Source: Verticillium longisporum
Lineage: Eukaryota; Ascomycota; Sordariomycetes; Glomerellales; Plectosphaerellaceae
Direction of reading: 5' to 3'
DNA length: 64,000 nt
NCBI GenBank assembly: GCA_019188255.1
Contig: JAETXT010000012.1
Location: forward strand, 2,604,001-2,668,000
The position numbers and the translations under genes are program-made. The notes beneath the pieces are model-generated. The model was given only the letters and a program-made list of their open reading frames with translations. It searched no databases and was not told the DNA's origin. Below, piece by piece: positions 24,286 through 36,809 of this stretch (the stretch's first letter is position 1; every line of letters begins with the position of its first letter).

Positions 24286-27200
24286 CTCGCGTGCACGTAG
24301 CGCAACGTACAGACCCAGACAGACCGAATAGCGGATCGACTCCGCTGGGGGCGCATCAGACATCGAAGGCCCGGTAGTTCCTGACTGAACCTGGCACGCT
24401 CAACGGCTAGTCAAAGTACAGACACGATGAGATGGGGATGGACATGGGACGGACGAAAAGTTTCATCCTACTGACTCTGCCCTGAAAGATCCGACTCGCA
24501 ACGTGTAGCCCTGGCAGCTCGTCCGTCCGCGGCATGACATCCCAAGGTTGGGCGAGACGGGACGAGCCTTGGCCGATCGTCGCCATTGTTACAGGGCAGA
24601 GGCAGAAACCTCGTTGCCGTGATTTCCAGTCTGCCGCCTCTCCCTCCTCCCCTTCCACCCCATGTTTGAGGGCGGTGGAGAGACATGGGCAGCATGGTGA
24701 TCATACGAATCTGAGTCTGTGTTTCAGCGGTCGCTGGGGGGTGGTTTGACTTTTCGATCGAATCGACCATCGAGTCCGTGTTTACGGACAAGCCTGACGG
24801 ACTGATTGACAGCCGCAATGTTTTGGCGGTTCCAGTTCCAGTTCCAGGGACCAGCCCAGCTCCTGGTCCGGTCAGTACCAGTCACAAACCCTCATGACTG
24901 TTCGTCTGCTGCAGGGCGAAAGAGCAGCACGGACGACTGCCGATGGTGGTTGCCGCTAGCCGTGCCCCTGCCCTCCACATCGGAACAAGTCGGGAGGAGT
25001 GTTTTCGTTTTGCTTCGCAAAGACTGCCCATGGGCCATGTCGTGATTCCCCAATTTCACAGGTCTCTTGGTAGGGAAGCGCCCGTTTGGCACCATTCTCT
25101 TAGGGAGGCTTTGTCAGAAGCCTCCTTTGAGGGGCCACATCTTTTTGGGGATCATGCAGGCAGGGCAGGCAAACAGAAAGAAGAAAAAAAACTCTGAGAA
25201 AGCGGGCTGGACCGCCCCAGGTGAAGAGAGAGGACTAGTCCGAAAGACGCTAGCCTGCCATGTTGAAGCCAAGAGGCCTGGCAGTAACAGCACGAGCAGG
25301 GGGGGTTGACTCCGTCATGCCGGGCCCGCCAGACGAGCATCACTAGCCAGATCCAGCTGTTCAGGATGACTTGACAGCAGTGTCATTGGCCCCTTTGTTC
25401 AAGGTTGAACACGCGAGACAGGGGCGCCTTATGCAATCGACCCTCCCCGAATCCTGCCCACCCCCTGCTGCGAGCCCACCCCTTTCCCCAAGAAATTTTC
25501 GTCTCCAAAAGCCTTGCGTTTGAGCGTTCCGACTTCACTTCGAGATCTTCAAAGATGACTAGGCAAGACGGACAGAATGAAGGAAAGGAGTACTCCTTTT
25601 GACCCCATTCGGAATTCTGCGAGCGGGTACCTTTTCAGTCTAGACTCCTCCGTTAAAACGCCGGTGCTGACGCGGAGGATTTCTCCTAGGTTACTCCATC
25701 TCGAGCACGACGCATTTGGGGAAGACCAATTCGACGCCGGTCCGGTGCCATCGGACAACGGCGAAGTCTCAACCAACATGGACGGAGCTAGTAGGCGAAC
25801 GAACGAAAGCGAAAGAAAAATAAATCACTGACAGGGATCGAGGTACCTTGTCGGTGTGCCCTCCTACTTGTACGTCGGTGGCCGGGACGACCGCCAGAGG
25901 CAGCCCGGTCCCGTTCAGCCTGTCAGCTCTTAATGTCTCGGACCCTACTATGTGTACACTGCTGCAAAGCAAGAGTAAACGCAGGGGGTGGCTTCAGCAC
26001 TGACAGGCTGACGACAGCATTGGACGAGTGCCGTCACGGACACCCAACCCAACCCTCCTCACCGGTCCGTCGCTCCCACGCCCGGAGGCATGTCCCAACA
26101 AAACAAATTGGGAAAACCAACCTGCGAACCAAGCAAGCAAACACGTAAAGCAGGCAACGCACAGCACACCCAGGCACGCTGCGCCGGACCTCGCGAGGGC
26201 CTGATGTAGGTACGTAAGAGTCTTCACCCGGTGGAGAGGCGTCCGTTCAGCTGAGGGGGGTAAATGCTTGACCATGCTGGGCCAACCAAGTCATGCAGTC
26301 CAATAAGATCGGGGAGCTCACCGTCGGTGAGGGTCGCGAACGCTGTGAGGGTCTCGTTAGGGGGGCACTTTTGGGGTTGCTTCTTCCCCAGACTGCGGAA
26401 GGCGGATGCGCTAGAGAGGTGTTGGCCCCCTGTCATTGGATCCTGAGTCCGATCCATGGCCCTGCAGCTGGGCCCCCCTCCAAGGTCCAAAGCCCAAAGA
26501 CCCAACCCAGGACCCAGCCGCAGCGACCCAGAGCCAGCGAGCGCTGCTGGACCTGAGTCATCGGTCCCGTCCAGTGCCAGGTTCAAATTTCGGTGCCGTC
26601 CCACGGAGGGCCGGTGGACGCAGGTTTGGGTTCGAGAAAGAAACACAGACAGCAAAAAGGGAAGAGAGCACACGACAGGGTCTCCTGCAGCCGACTCTTG
26701 TTTTCGTTCCGACATTCTCCATTCTCCCAATATTACATCGGGCAGCAACCAAGGCGAAAAACAAGACGCCGGACGAGGTTGAGCCATTGGCACAGACCAA
26801 CTGACACCGGGACTGGACTGGACGCGCAGGAAGGGCAGACAGAGCTCATCTCGTTCCCCGGCCCCTCCTTCCGGATTGTCTTCTCGCTGCTCCTTCACGT
26901 TCCATTGCTCGAGGTTGCTCCTTCTACAGCTGCTTCCGCCGCCACCCTTCTCCAAATCCTGGTTCCTCCCGGACGCTCCTGTCGTCCTCAGCAGTGCCTC
27001 ATCGACATCTCATCCCGGAGCCACATCACACACCCTCCATCCATCCCATCTCCCCCCCCCCCTCCCTTCTTCCGCGGCTGCCATCCCCCCACCCCCCCTG
27101 CTCTTGCTGTTTCCACCTGCCCCAAAGTACCGGTACCTGCTACCCCTCGTGAAACTCGCTGCGCAGGCTTTGCGACAAGGCCCAGCCTCGAACTCACGAT

Positions 27201-27512
27201 CCCCTCGCCGGGATGCGCCAAAGTCTCGGTACTTGGCGGGCCTTGGGTGTCCCTACCCCAATCGCCTCCGTCGGACACGTCAAAAGCCGCCTTTTCCTCA
27301 CCACTCGAGGCAGGTGCATTGTCACGAGCTCTCCCTCTCTCTCCCATCAGTCTCCGTCTCTTTCTCGAGCATTCACCTCGTCCTCTCCTCTCTCTCTGCG
27401 AGCTGCCGCTGCTGGTCCCGGCGCCCGTCCCAACACTAACACCAACACCACCATCACCCTCTCCGTCCCGTCCTCCTCCACCCCTAATCCCAATCACACC
27501 TCCACCTCTTCA
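24286..27512. other. Gene-free region upstream of malic enzyme
   Basis: About 3.2 kb. From about 26870 to 27510 the plus strand is strongly pyrimidine-rich (TCCTCC and CCCCC tracts), as expected for a long promoter and 5' leader of a highly expressed fungal gene. Long frames here (26593-27630 plus, 26224-26955 minus) are low-complexity and look non-coding. Confidence 0.5.
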
Positions 27513-29643
27513 ATGGCGTCGTATCCCGACAGTGCTGCTAGCTCTGATATGTCCACGCCTCGGTCATCCTCCCCGCCTCCTCATCGTCCGTCATCTCCGC
27601 TCGCTCTTCCCGCACGTCTATATCTACTAAGCGTACCTCCATATCCAGTCGGAGAATGACAGACTTCAACCCTATGAACTCTGTCGACATCAACGCCATT
27701 GAAGAAAAGATGAAGGCCGCCGCCCTCGACCAGCACCGGGGCTATGCCCAGAACCACTACGGTGAGGTCCAACAGTATCGCAGCACCGACTATGTCCCCA
27801 AGTCGTCGGCCTGCGGCTACCAGGTCCTGCGCGAGCCTGCGTGGAACAAGGGTCAGTCTCGTCCTCCTCTTCTCCCTCTCTCCTTCTTCGCCTTCCCCTT
27901 CCCTCTCCACCCCGACTAACATGTCCAGGCCTCTCCTTCACCCCCGATGACCGCGTCTCCAAGAACCTCACCGGCCTCATCCCCCACGTCATGGAGAGCA
28001 TCCAGACGCAGAGCGCCCGCGCCATGAAGATGATCAACACGCGCTCTACGCCCATCGACAAGTACATGTACCTCTCGACCCTCAAGGACCAGAACATGGA
28101 CCTCTTCTACCGCGTCCTCATCGACAACATCCGCGAGCTCATGCCTCTTGTCTACACCCCCACCATTGGCGACGTCTGCCTCCAGTACTCCTCCCTCTAC
28201 ACCCGCCCCGAGGCCCTCTACATCTCCATCAAGCAGCGCAAGTCTATCCGCACTATGCTGAGGAATTGGCCCTACCCCGACCCTGAGATTTGTGTCGTTA
28301 CCGACGGCTCTCGCATTCTCGGCCTCGGTGATCTTGGCGTTAACGGCGTCGGCATTTCGGTAGGCCAATTTTGCATCCCATAGTCACTGTATCCCCCGGC
28401 TAACAGTTCGCAGATTGGCAAGCTAGCCCTGTACACCGGTGCCGCTGGTGTCAACCCCTCCAAGACTCTGCCCATCGTCCTTGACACGGGCACCAACAAC
28501 GAGGACAACCTCAAGGACCCCTTCTACCTCGGTCTCCGTCACAAGCGCGTCTCTTTTGAGACGCAGCAGGCGTTCATGGACGAGTTCATGGAGGCTGCTA
28601 CTGAGGTGTTCCCCAACATGGTTGTGCAGTTTGAGGACTTCGACACCGAGAAGGCTTTCAACTACCTCGACCGCTACCGCAACAAGTACCGCTGCTTCAA
28701 CGACGACATCCAAGGCACTGGAGCTGTCGTTCTCGGTGGCTACATTGGTGCTGTGAACCTGTCTGGCGTTCCTCTTGAGGAGCAGAGGCTGGTCTTCATG
28801 GGAGCCGGCTCCGCTGGTGTTGGTGTTGCCAAGCAGCTCGTCGAGTACTACACTCGCCGCGGCCTTAGCGAGCAGCAGGCGCGTGAAAAGTTCTGGCTTG
28901 TCGACACGAAGGGTCTTGTCACCCGTGACCGTGGTGACAACCTGGCCGAGCACAAGAAGTACTTCGCTCGTACCGATAACAACGGCCACCAGTTCCGCAC
29001 TCTCGAGGAGGTCATCGAGTACGTCAAGCCATCGGCCCTGGTTGGTCTCACGGCCACCTTTGGCGTATTCACCGAGTCCACTGTCCGTGCTCTCAAGGCT
29101 TCTGTCGACTCTGGCGGCCTTGGCCGCCGTCCCATCCTGTTCCCTCTGAGCAACCCTCTCACCAAGGCTGAGTGTACCTTTGAGCAGGCTGTGCAGTGGA
29201 CCGACGGCAGTGTCATCTTCGCCTCCGGCTCTCCCTTCGCCCCCTTCACCATGAAGACCCCCGACGGCCATGCCATCACCTACCACCCCAACCAGGGTAA
29301 CAACGTCTACGTCTTCCCCGGTCTCGGCCTCGGTGCCATCCTCTCCAAGGCCACCCACGTCACCGATGAGATGGTCTACACCTCGGCTGCTGCGCTCGCC
29401 GAGTCTCTCAACGCCGAAGAACTCCACAAGGGCCTCATCTACCCCAACATTGAGCGTGTCCGTGACGCTAGCTTGGTCGTTGCCCGCGAGGTCATGAAGG
29501 CTGCCCGCAGGGAAGGCGTCTCAAAGCTCCCTGAATCCCAGTGGATCGAGTGGGAAGAGTGGGGCGATGTCGCCTTGACTGCCTACATCAAGGACCGCAT
29601 GTATGACCCCATGTCGTTCGGTACCGAGAAGGCCCGCTTCTAG
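27513..29643 (+). CDS. NAD(P)-dependent malic enzyme, one apparent frameshift near the N-terminus
   Basis: Exons 27513-27851, 27929-28359 and 28414-29643; introns of 77 nt (GACTAAC branch) and 54 nt (GGCTAAC branch). Malic enzyme motifs: LMPLVYTPTIGDVCLQYS, VVTDGSRILGLGDLGVNGVG, LDTGTNNEDNL, FEDF, NDDIQGTGAVVLGG, the dinucleotide fold VFMGAGSAGVGVA (about residue 384) and FPLSNPLTKAE. The enzyme decarboxylates malate to pyruvate with NAD(P)H; cofactor preference is not decidable here. ATG 27656 gives a 618-residue protein. The frame from ATG 27513 (MASYPDSAASSDMSTPRSSS) joins the main frame through ASSSSVISARSS..SSRRM if one C is added to the C4 run at 27571-27574. The three exons then sum to exactly 667 codons, so I favour the longer Ser/Arg-rich form. 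Confidence 0.9.
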
Positions 29644-30887
29644 ATGCACTGGCAGGAAGAAAAATGGAGTGAGGGGAGAATCAATGTCTCTCGGGTGTGA
29701 GCGATTGAATTTGACTGGCGCTGCACATGATTATTCGTCGATGAAGAGAAGGACAACATTTGCGCCACAGAAACATGGTTTCTGGCAGAGCGCGCGACGC
29801 CACGCGATGCCGAGCGCCTGATCCTCAGGATTGGGAAGGCATATATAAGATACCAACCTTTCGGATCTCAAGAGTTGAGATAGCTTTACTTTTGATTAGA
29901 CGGACCTTATTTTTACGAAGGTGCCTGATGGGATAGATTGCTCCAATGAGCTAATACAAGTATTTATGAATTTGATTACCATTATTATTACTCAAAGCGA
30001 TGAAGTGAATAACTTGGCGATTGACGTGAGGCTCGATGTCATAAGAGGAATTCAAAGTCAATACTCAGGGGTTGGACACCGGGATTTCGGAAGGCACGCG
30101 CATGCAAATCCGCATCCCGGATTTTCTGTGTGACATGGCCTACCTCCGGCCGGCATCAAATGCAATGCCTCTCTCCTCTTGCAGATCGACTTTCCCGGGA
30201 TGTTGTGCTTGCTGGGACCGCAATGCAGCACTTGTATCGACGGGTGTCGCTGGACTCCAAGAGGGCTTAAGACGGGCACTCGTAACAAGGGGTACTGACT
30301 CCTTACGACCTCGACTCTTGAGCGTGGAGAATGCACATGGTCCGTACGTGAAGTATTCGAAGTTCATTCGAAGCAGTCATGAAAAATGTGGCTTTGCTAT
30401 GATTAAGCTTGATAATGATGATAAAGACATGAGCATATTGACCGTATTGCATCCTCCCAACCTTTCGAGTACGAGGCTGTAAGAATCAAAGCTTGTCATG
30501 TCGAGGGCGGGAATGACCCATAGCTTTTCTCAGGCTGCCAGACTGGTCAGGCTAACAGACTATCAGACTATCCGGGCTGTCGAGATGATGACACTGCATG
30601 ATTGAAGATCGACAAGCATTCGCACGGCAGTTTCATGCCAGACTTCGGAGTCTTAGTCGGAGTCCTTGGGGTCTCCGTCGCGGAGAAGTGGGCCCGTCGG
30701 AGCGGACCTGGCGGAGTTTCGTCATGTGGGGGGACCTTGAATCGTCGCCGTGACAGACACCAAGCATGTAGCAAGGCAAACCCATATAAAGAGCTGTCGT
30801 TCGGCACCTTTCTGTCGCCGAACGTCCGGATTGCGGATTACGACCTTGTTCACATCTAAGTTTCGCCGGCGTCAACTCAAACCTACC
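29644..30887. other. Intergenic region, malic enzyme to NmrA-like gene
   Basis: About 1.2 kb, moderately AT-rich around 29880-30060; I see no gene. Confidence 0.5.
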
Positions 30888-31926
30888 ATGAAGATCGGAG
30901 TCCTTGGCGCAACCGGCGAGACCGGCGCCTCCATCATCAATGGCCTCCTCGAGCACCCTCACCCTTTCGTAAGCATGCGTCGGCCAAAGTCGCTCGGCAA
31001 ACCTTAACGAGCTCCACCAGGAAATCACGGCCTTCACTCGGCCATCCTCACTCCAGAGCTCTGCCAATGAGGCCCTCCGCACCCGCGGCATCAACGTCCA
31101 GCCCCTGGACCTAACCAGCGACCCCGCCGCCCTCGTGACGGGCCTCACGGGCCTCGAAACGCTCGTCTCCGCCGTCAACTTTACCGGCCTCGCCTCGGAG
31201 CCCGCCCTCGCCACAGCCGCCAAGGCCGCCGGCGTCGCCCGCTTCGTCCCGTGCTTCTTCGCCCCGATCGCCCCGCCCAAGGGCGTCCTCTCGCTGCGCG
31301 ACATCAAGGAGGACAACCTCAACCACATCAAGAAGCTGCGCCTGCCCTACACCATCCTCGACATTGGCTGGTGGTATCAGCTGACGCTGCCGCTGGTTCC
31401 CTCGAAGCGCAACGCCTATGCCCACGTCGGCGGGCCGGACCTCATCGTCGGCGACGGGGCCACGCGCTTCGCCCAGACGCACCTCGACGACGTCGGCCGC
31501 CTGCTCGCCCGCGCCGTCCTCGACCCGCGCACCCTCAACCGGTCCGTCTTTGGCTTTGGCGCGCTGACCTCGCAGACGGAGGTCTTTGACCTTCTCGAGC
31601 GGCTGAGCGGCGAGACGATTGAGCGGGCGTATATTGACGCGCAGACCGTCACGACGACATGCGAGGCGCTGTCGGCGGCCGACCTCGCCCTCGGCAGCCC
31701 CGAGTGGTTCAAGCGCGCCCAGTTTGAGTACTGGAACAGCTGGGGCCTGCGCGGCGACAACACGCCCGAGACGGCGGCGTACCTCGGCTACCTCGACGCG
31801 CGCGAGCTGTCCCCCGACTTTAAGCCGCGCACCCTCGAGGAGTATGCCAAGGAGGTGCTGGCGGGAGAGGCCAAGGGGGTCTATGCTGAGATGAAGGCTG
31901 CAGTTGCTGCTGGTACCAACTCATAG
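30888..31926 (+). CDS. NmrA-like / isoflavone-reductase-type NAD(P)-binding oxidoreductase
   Basis: Exon 1 30888-30968 encodes MKIGVLGATGETGASIINGL, with the GxxGxxG Rossmann loop. Then a 52-nt phase-0 intron (GTAAGC..CAG), and exon 2 31021-31926 starting EITAFTRPSSLQ; total 328 residues. Beta-strand 2 ending in an Arg (TAFTRPSS) suggests NADPH preference. Further NmrA-family features: GLETLVSAVNFTGL, AAGVARFVPCFF and the substrate-side LPYTILDIGWWYQLTLPL. Relatives include isoflavone and phenylcoumaran benzylic ether reductases and the NmrA redox sensor. The substrate is not predictable. A NADPH-consuming aromatic-compound reductase is plausible; a non-catalytic sensor is possible. Confidence 0.88.
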
Positions 31927-32513
31927 CCCATGCCATGAAAAGGATTGTTAGAGATAGAACGACCGCCGGCGAACTTTACCCCGCACTATTGCAGTGCATC
32001 GCATGTCATTTACGTTACAGAATCCCTAGCCATGCTGACAGTGACCCATGCACATGGTGGTATCGGAAGCTCGGAAGAACGACCTGCTGGTTCTCTAGCC
32101 CGAAGCTTATCTAACTTGCTCTGTCATAGTCTCGAATATCTGCTTTGACAGCAAAACGAAAATGGGTATTGTATGCTCTGTGCTATGAACAATGAACCGC
32201 CGCCAAAAAAACATGCAGCGCCGGGGAAAATACAAAAGTAAAAGAGATATGGTAGTAGAATGATCGTATGAACGAAGGTAATAAAGGTTGAATGAATGTG
32301 TGTGATAGGTGTGTATGTGTCGATGGCGTGTCAGCCAGTGAAAGTGCAGTAGGTGCTGTGTTTCGTCTAGTTTTGTGTGGTGTCGTATCGGCTTCCAAAC
32401 GCCGGCTCGCTTCGATATGCAACGCACGCCGTGTTCCCCAATGTGCCACCCTGGTCCGCTCCTTTGCCCTGGAAAATGAATGTCCGCTCTGCCCCTTGCT
32501 TACCGTAACCAGC
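31927..32513. other. Convergent intergenic region (NmrA-like / KAR9)
   Basis: 3' ends of two converging genes; AT-richer around 32150-32330. I see no gene. Confidence 0.5.
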
Positions 32514-35500
32514 TCATCCTTTCCGGAAAAGTCGTTTCGTGCCGCCAACGCGGCCCATATCCCCAAAACGTCCATCCTCTGCTGGTTTGCGCTCTCCGCT
32601 GGCGATGCGCACTTTTTGCTTGACGCTCTCCACCCAAGCTTTGCTCTCCTCGCTCATCTCGACCTTGCGACCTGTGGGGCCCGCAAGGCCCAGCGACGTG
32701 TCCTCCTCTGCCCAGCTGAGATAGGAGCTGGATCTTGACCTTGAGGACCCGTCTGACGATGGGCCATCCTGCCCTGAAGCCTCTTGCGGCGGAGCAGGTG
32801 TCTGCGGCATTTTGGGCAGGGCGGGTGGTCTGGCAGACGATGCCATAGCGACAGACCTCTCACCAAGGCTGCTGGCGCCGAAAGACCTCCTAGTCTTGCG
32901 AACATTCAATGGCGCCACGGGAGAGTACTCCATAGCAGACACCGGCCGACCCGGTGGACTGGCCGTTGATGCTCTGGCAGAAGTCGCTACACGTGGCAGG
33001 TCGCGTACCTCAATATTTGTATTGGCGTCGGGATTCCCCGATCTTCGTCCGTGGTGAGTAGCGTACTCTTTGAGGTACCCGCCCAGATCGGCCCAACCGC
33101 CACCAACACGAACCATCACACGCTCGCCGTTCTCGCCAACACATCTTATGAGTAGCTTGATTGGGGCTTCGCCAGTGGATCGCGATAGGTGATACACTTT
33201 GGTGTCGGTGCCTTGTTGACGCTTTGGGCGGGGGTTTTTGCCGTACGCCGGCGCCAGCAGAAAGGCTGGAGTGGATGCACGGGTGGAGGCCCGCGTCGAT
33301 GCTCGAGATGACAAATTAGACGCGCTTCGTCGAATGGGATCCCGGAGAGGCTTTTTGGCCTTTTGGAAAGGTAGGTCCGGTGGGGGTGGGTTGAGGTTGA
33401 CCCTGCTAGGAGTAGATCCAAGCTTGATATTGGCGGGGATAGACTGCAAAATGTCGCTGATTTGCTGTCTGAGGTGCTCGTCATCTCCGATCGAATTTCT
33501 GTGAGGGCTTCCAACATATGAGACGGTCTCATCAAGATCTTCCTCGATGAAGGAAGATGTTGGTTCGATAAACGAAGAGGATTGTAGGCCGTCATCATCA
33601 CGGATGGGTCCCACCATCGGGCTGGCACTGTCGTCCCTATAACTGGGCCGTGGGGGTGAGCTGGACGGGCTACGAGAGTCAGACGTGTCTCCTCGTCGGG
33701 CGAATTCCGGGAATGTTGATGTGTCTGGTCCATCGGATGCAGGCGGCGAAAGCAAGTCACTGCCTTGTTCAACAAAAGGCTTGCGAGGCAGCGGTGGCGA
33801 GGCGGAAATTTCAGGCATGTCGCTGAAGCCATCCTGGCTGGCAAAACCATGAATCACAGTCGAAGAGCAAGAAGCAGAGCTGGAGCGTCGGCCGCCGTGA
33901 ATGAGTGGCGGTAACTCTGGCTCGTCATCTGAGCAGGCAGAGAAACCTGGGCTGTCTCCCGGACCATCGATGGGAGATGACTGATCAATATCCTCAAGGA
34001 TCTGGGCGTTCAACACTTCATGTGTTTGTCGGGAGACCAAATTATGGGATGTTGAGCCCAGGACTTGGTCCAGAGCTGCAGTCTGTGCGCCATTGGATGT
34101 CGAAGGGGATGGCACGTCATATTTCACCGGATCAACATCATCGGCCGAGCCGTCATAGCTTTCATGCCGCTTGTGAAATGAGACGGGTGTCCGGAGAGGA
34201 GATCGGGAGGGGTGCGCCGAAGACGAGTTCGTGTCTTGAGCCTTGGGTTCGAGTGTTGCCGAGAGTCGCTGCGACTTAACAGGCGTCTTCGGAGGCGTCA
34301 TGTCTCTTGTTTGAATTTCGGTATCCTTGTCAGATGAGACATCGTCGACGACATCGTCAATCGGAGGCTGAATGGTGATGGGTACAGATGCCGCACGCGC
34401 ACTGCTTGATGATGCTGAATCCCGTAGCTTAACGAGAGAACCATCTCCAGTCGTTCCAGTCGTGGCCTTCTGCATTGGCTTTTGTGGAGGGTTGATGGCA
34501 GCTTTGGCCCGTGCCGTCTTGGCCCATTCCGCCTCTCGGATCTTTCGCTCACATGCCACATACCAAGCAGCATACCCATGCTCTGTAGCTTCCATGCGAT
34601 CAATCCAGCTTTCGGGGACCGTATCAGTCTGGCCCTCAAGGCTATCTAGCATAGCATCGAGGTCACGGCCAGGCCTCGTGATCTTCTTCTGCAGAACTAC
34701 CTTCATGATATCAAACTCAGCATTGGTCAATCCAGGTTCCTGACCAGGGCTGCCGAGTGCTGACACGGGGTTTCTTGGTGGTGCTAAAATGACACTCCAT
34801 CCCGACTCCAGCGCAACTTCCGCATCGGTTATGGCGGCGAGAAGTGAAGGAATGCCACGCAAGACGGCGATCCGGATTCGCCAAGTATTCAGCATGCGGC
34901 TGAGCTTGGAAAGATTTGGAAGGGCTTGCATAATGATTGCTGTGATCACAGCAGCCAGGTCATCTAGCCGGTTGAAAGTTGCCATGGATATAATTGGACG
35001 GCCACTGTCGGACAAAGGGGTCCCAGGTCTCGAAAGTGGCAGAATGTGGTTGTGCAAGACGTGCGTCTTAATATCGTCGAGCTCTAGGTCGTCCAGCTCG
35101 TGGGAAATTTGTTCGACACGGTCGTCGTAAGCCGCAACATCGTCGGCGGCAAGGCTGCCGAGGAAGATGCTGCTGTCTCCGTTGTCGCAGCGAATTGTCT
35201 CCTTTGAGAATAGTTTTTTTCTGGTCGTAGTTGGCGCCTCAAAGCCGGCTGAGCCGCCATCGGCAGGCCATGGCCAGTCGAGGAGCTCGTCAAGCCACTC
35301 GTAGATCTTCTGGCTCGCTACAGCCGTCCGCATAACAAAATCTCGCTCGTTAGCTGTAGCGGCATCGAGACATGCTTTCAGTGAGGGTGTGGGATGATCC
35401 AGGACATCGACGGCAGACAAGGGCGTCAGTTGGCTGAGCAGGTCGTCGTGTAGGCGCTGGCGGGTGGGGAGTGCTCGTCGGACAAGCGGTACTGGCGCCT

Positions 35501-35569
35501 GGTGACGGGATTGAGTTTGTAGCCAGGGCCCGGCGGTACGTGGGTTTTGAGAGGATTGCGGTCGGACAT
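32514..35569 (-). CDS. KAR9-like spindle-positioning protein with GAR (GAS2) domain, one apparent frameshift
   Basis: The main frame runs 32514 to about 35480 but has no ATG at its beginning. An upstream ATG at 35569 (MSDRNPLKTHVPPGPGYKLN) joins it if one G is added near 35483, giving QYRLVRRALPTRQRLHDDLL and a 1018-residue protein. The N-terminal third is helical (VAAYDDRVEQISHELDDLEL, LAAVITAIIMQALPNLSKLS) and matches the KAR9 family. The middle is long, Ser/Pro-rich and disordered. At about residues 785-840 lies a microtubule-binding GAR/GAS2-like domain (KVYHLSRS..IKLLIRCVGENGERVMVRVGGGWADLGGYL). Kar9 links microtubule plus ends to actin or myosin and positions the nucleus and spindle. 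Assignment to KAR9 is from pattern memory. Confidence 0.78.
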
Positions 35570-36809
35570 GATGGCGGTTTGGCGGTGTTTGTTGCTGCTG
35601 CTTTTGGTTGGTCAGGTTAGTCGTCCGTCCGATGTGACGCGTTCGGTGGCGTCAGGCATGGCTCGCGGATTGTTATATCGGCGGAGAGGCAGCGGGCAGG
35701 CTGATGAAGGCCATCGTTGTCGAAGATGAGGTTGACTTGTAGGAAGACGTTTCGGGTAGAAGTGGTAGGACAGATTTCGAGAGTTCTCGTAATGAGCGTA
35801 GGCGTGGGTGTTGGTGCTGGATGCTTTCGGTACCAGGTAGGTAGGTTGATCGGATGGGGGGGAGGATCGTTCTGGCTCGCCTTTCCTGAAGCAACTGGCC
35901 TTCCCGTTTCTTTGTGCAACGACAGCCGTCGCCGCTAGGTGACGAGACGGCAGGCGACAGGTAGGCACAGAAGAACGTGGTCTGTGAAACCGGTCGCACC
36001 TTTTGTGGACGCGAGGCAACGACGGTGCTCTAGATTGATGATGTCGGCGGCCTGTGTTCGAGTTGGTGGGCTGAAGGAGCGGGAGGAGTGGCTGAGAGGA
36101 ATGTCGCAAGGGTTCGTCAGGCAGTGACAACGCGCGCAGGTGGCAGCTTCCCCACGATGCAATGCGGGTACCGGGATGAAAACAGGGCTCACGCAGCCCA
36201 GAGTCACGTAAGGTAAGCAAGCACGACCCCGGGATCGCCGCTGCTGCAAGACACTGACGCAGAGAAGAGAAGGAATGAACAAACGCCCAAAGCAAACGGG
36301 AGGTTGTCGAGGTGCGAGATCAGAGGAAAGGAGTTGTTGGTGACTCTGGCTGGGTCGCCAGCAATCGGTCACCGGGTCAGGCTGTCCTAGACAGAAGGGT
36401 TTTAATGAGATTTGCTGAGATTGATTCGCGTACCGCCAGCACCATTGGATCTCGCATCTCAATACGGCCATGGGTGATTATGCGACAGGGGTCTTTGTGA
36501 GCCTCTCTGCTCCACTGCCAGCGCTGGGCTGATGAGGTGATCCATAATAGGTGGAGTATACATACAGTAGAGTTGGCTTGTGATGCATTATGCACAAAAC
36601 CCCATAGATCCTGTTTGAAACGTTCTCAGGATGCTGCGCCCGACAGTCCTTTTCCCACATCTCACCGCGACAACAATTGTACTATGGCCTGGGCCTGTGA
36701 TTCATCCAGCTTTCTGGTCATGAAGTTTGCTTGATCCACCCGATATGGAAAGTCTGCCGCAGGCAAGCCTAGGTTCATCCCATATTTAGTAGACATGGGA
36801 TGACGAACC
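35570..36809. other. Intergenic region between KAR9 promoter and FMO 3' end
   Basis: About 1.2 kb, both flanking genes on the minus strand. Open frames (for example 35612-36295 minus) lack domains. Confidence 0.5.

Noticed and set aside
26593..27630. 345-codon frame upstream of malic enzyme
   Set aside because: Low-complexity Pro/Ser/Arg translation of a pyrimidine-rich leader; it begins far upstream without gene-like features. Only its last part, from ATG 27513, seems coding.
28423..29427. 334-codon minus-strand frame opposite malic enzyme
   Set aside because: Antisense shadow of biased codons, Val/Leu/Glu-rich and without a recognisable domain.
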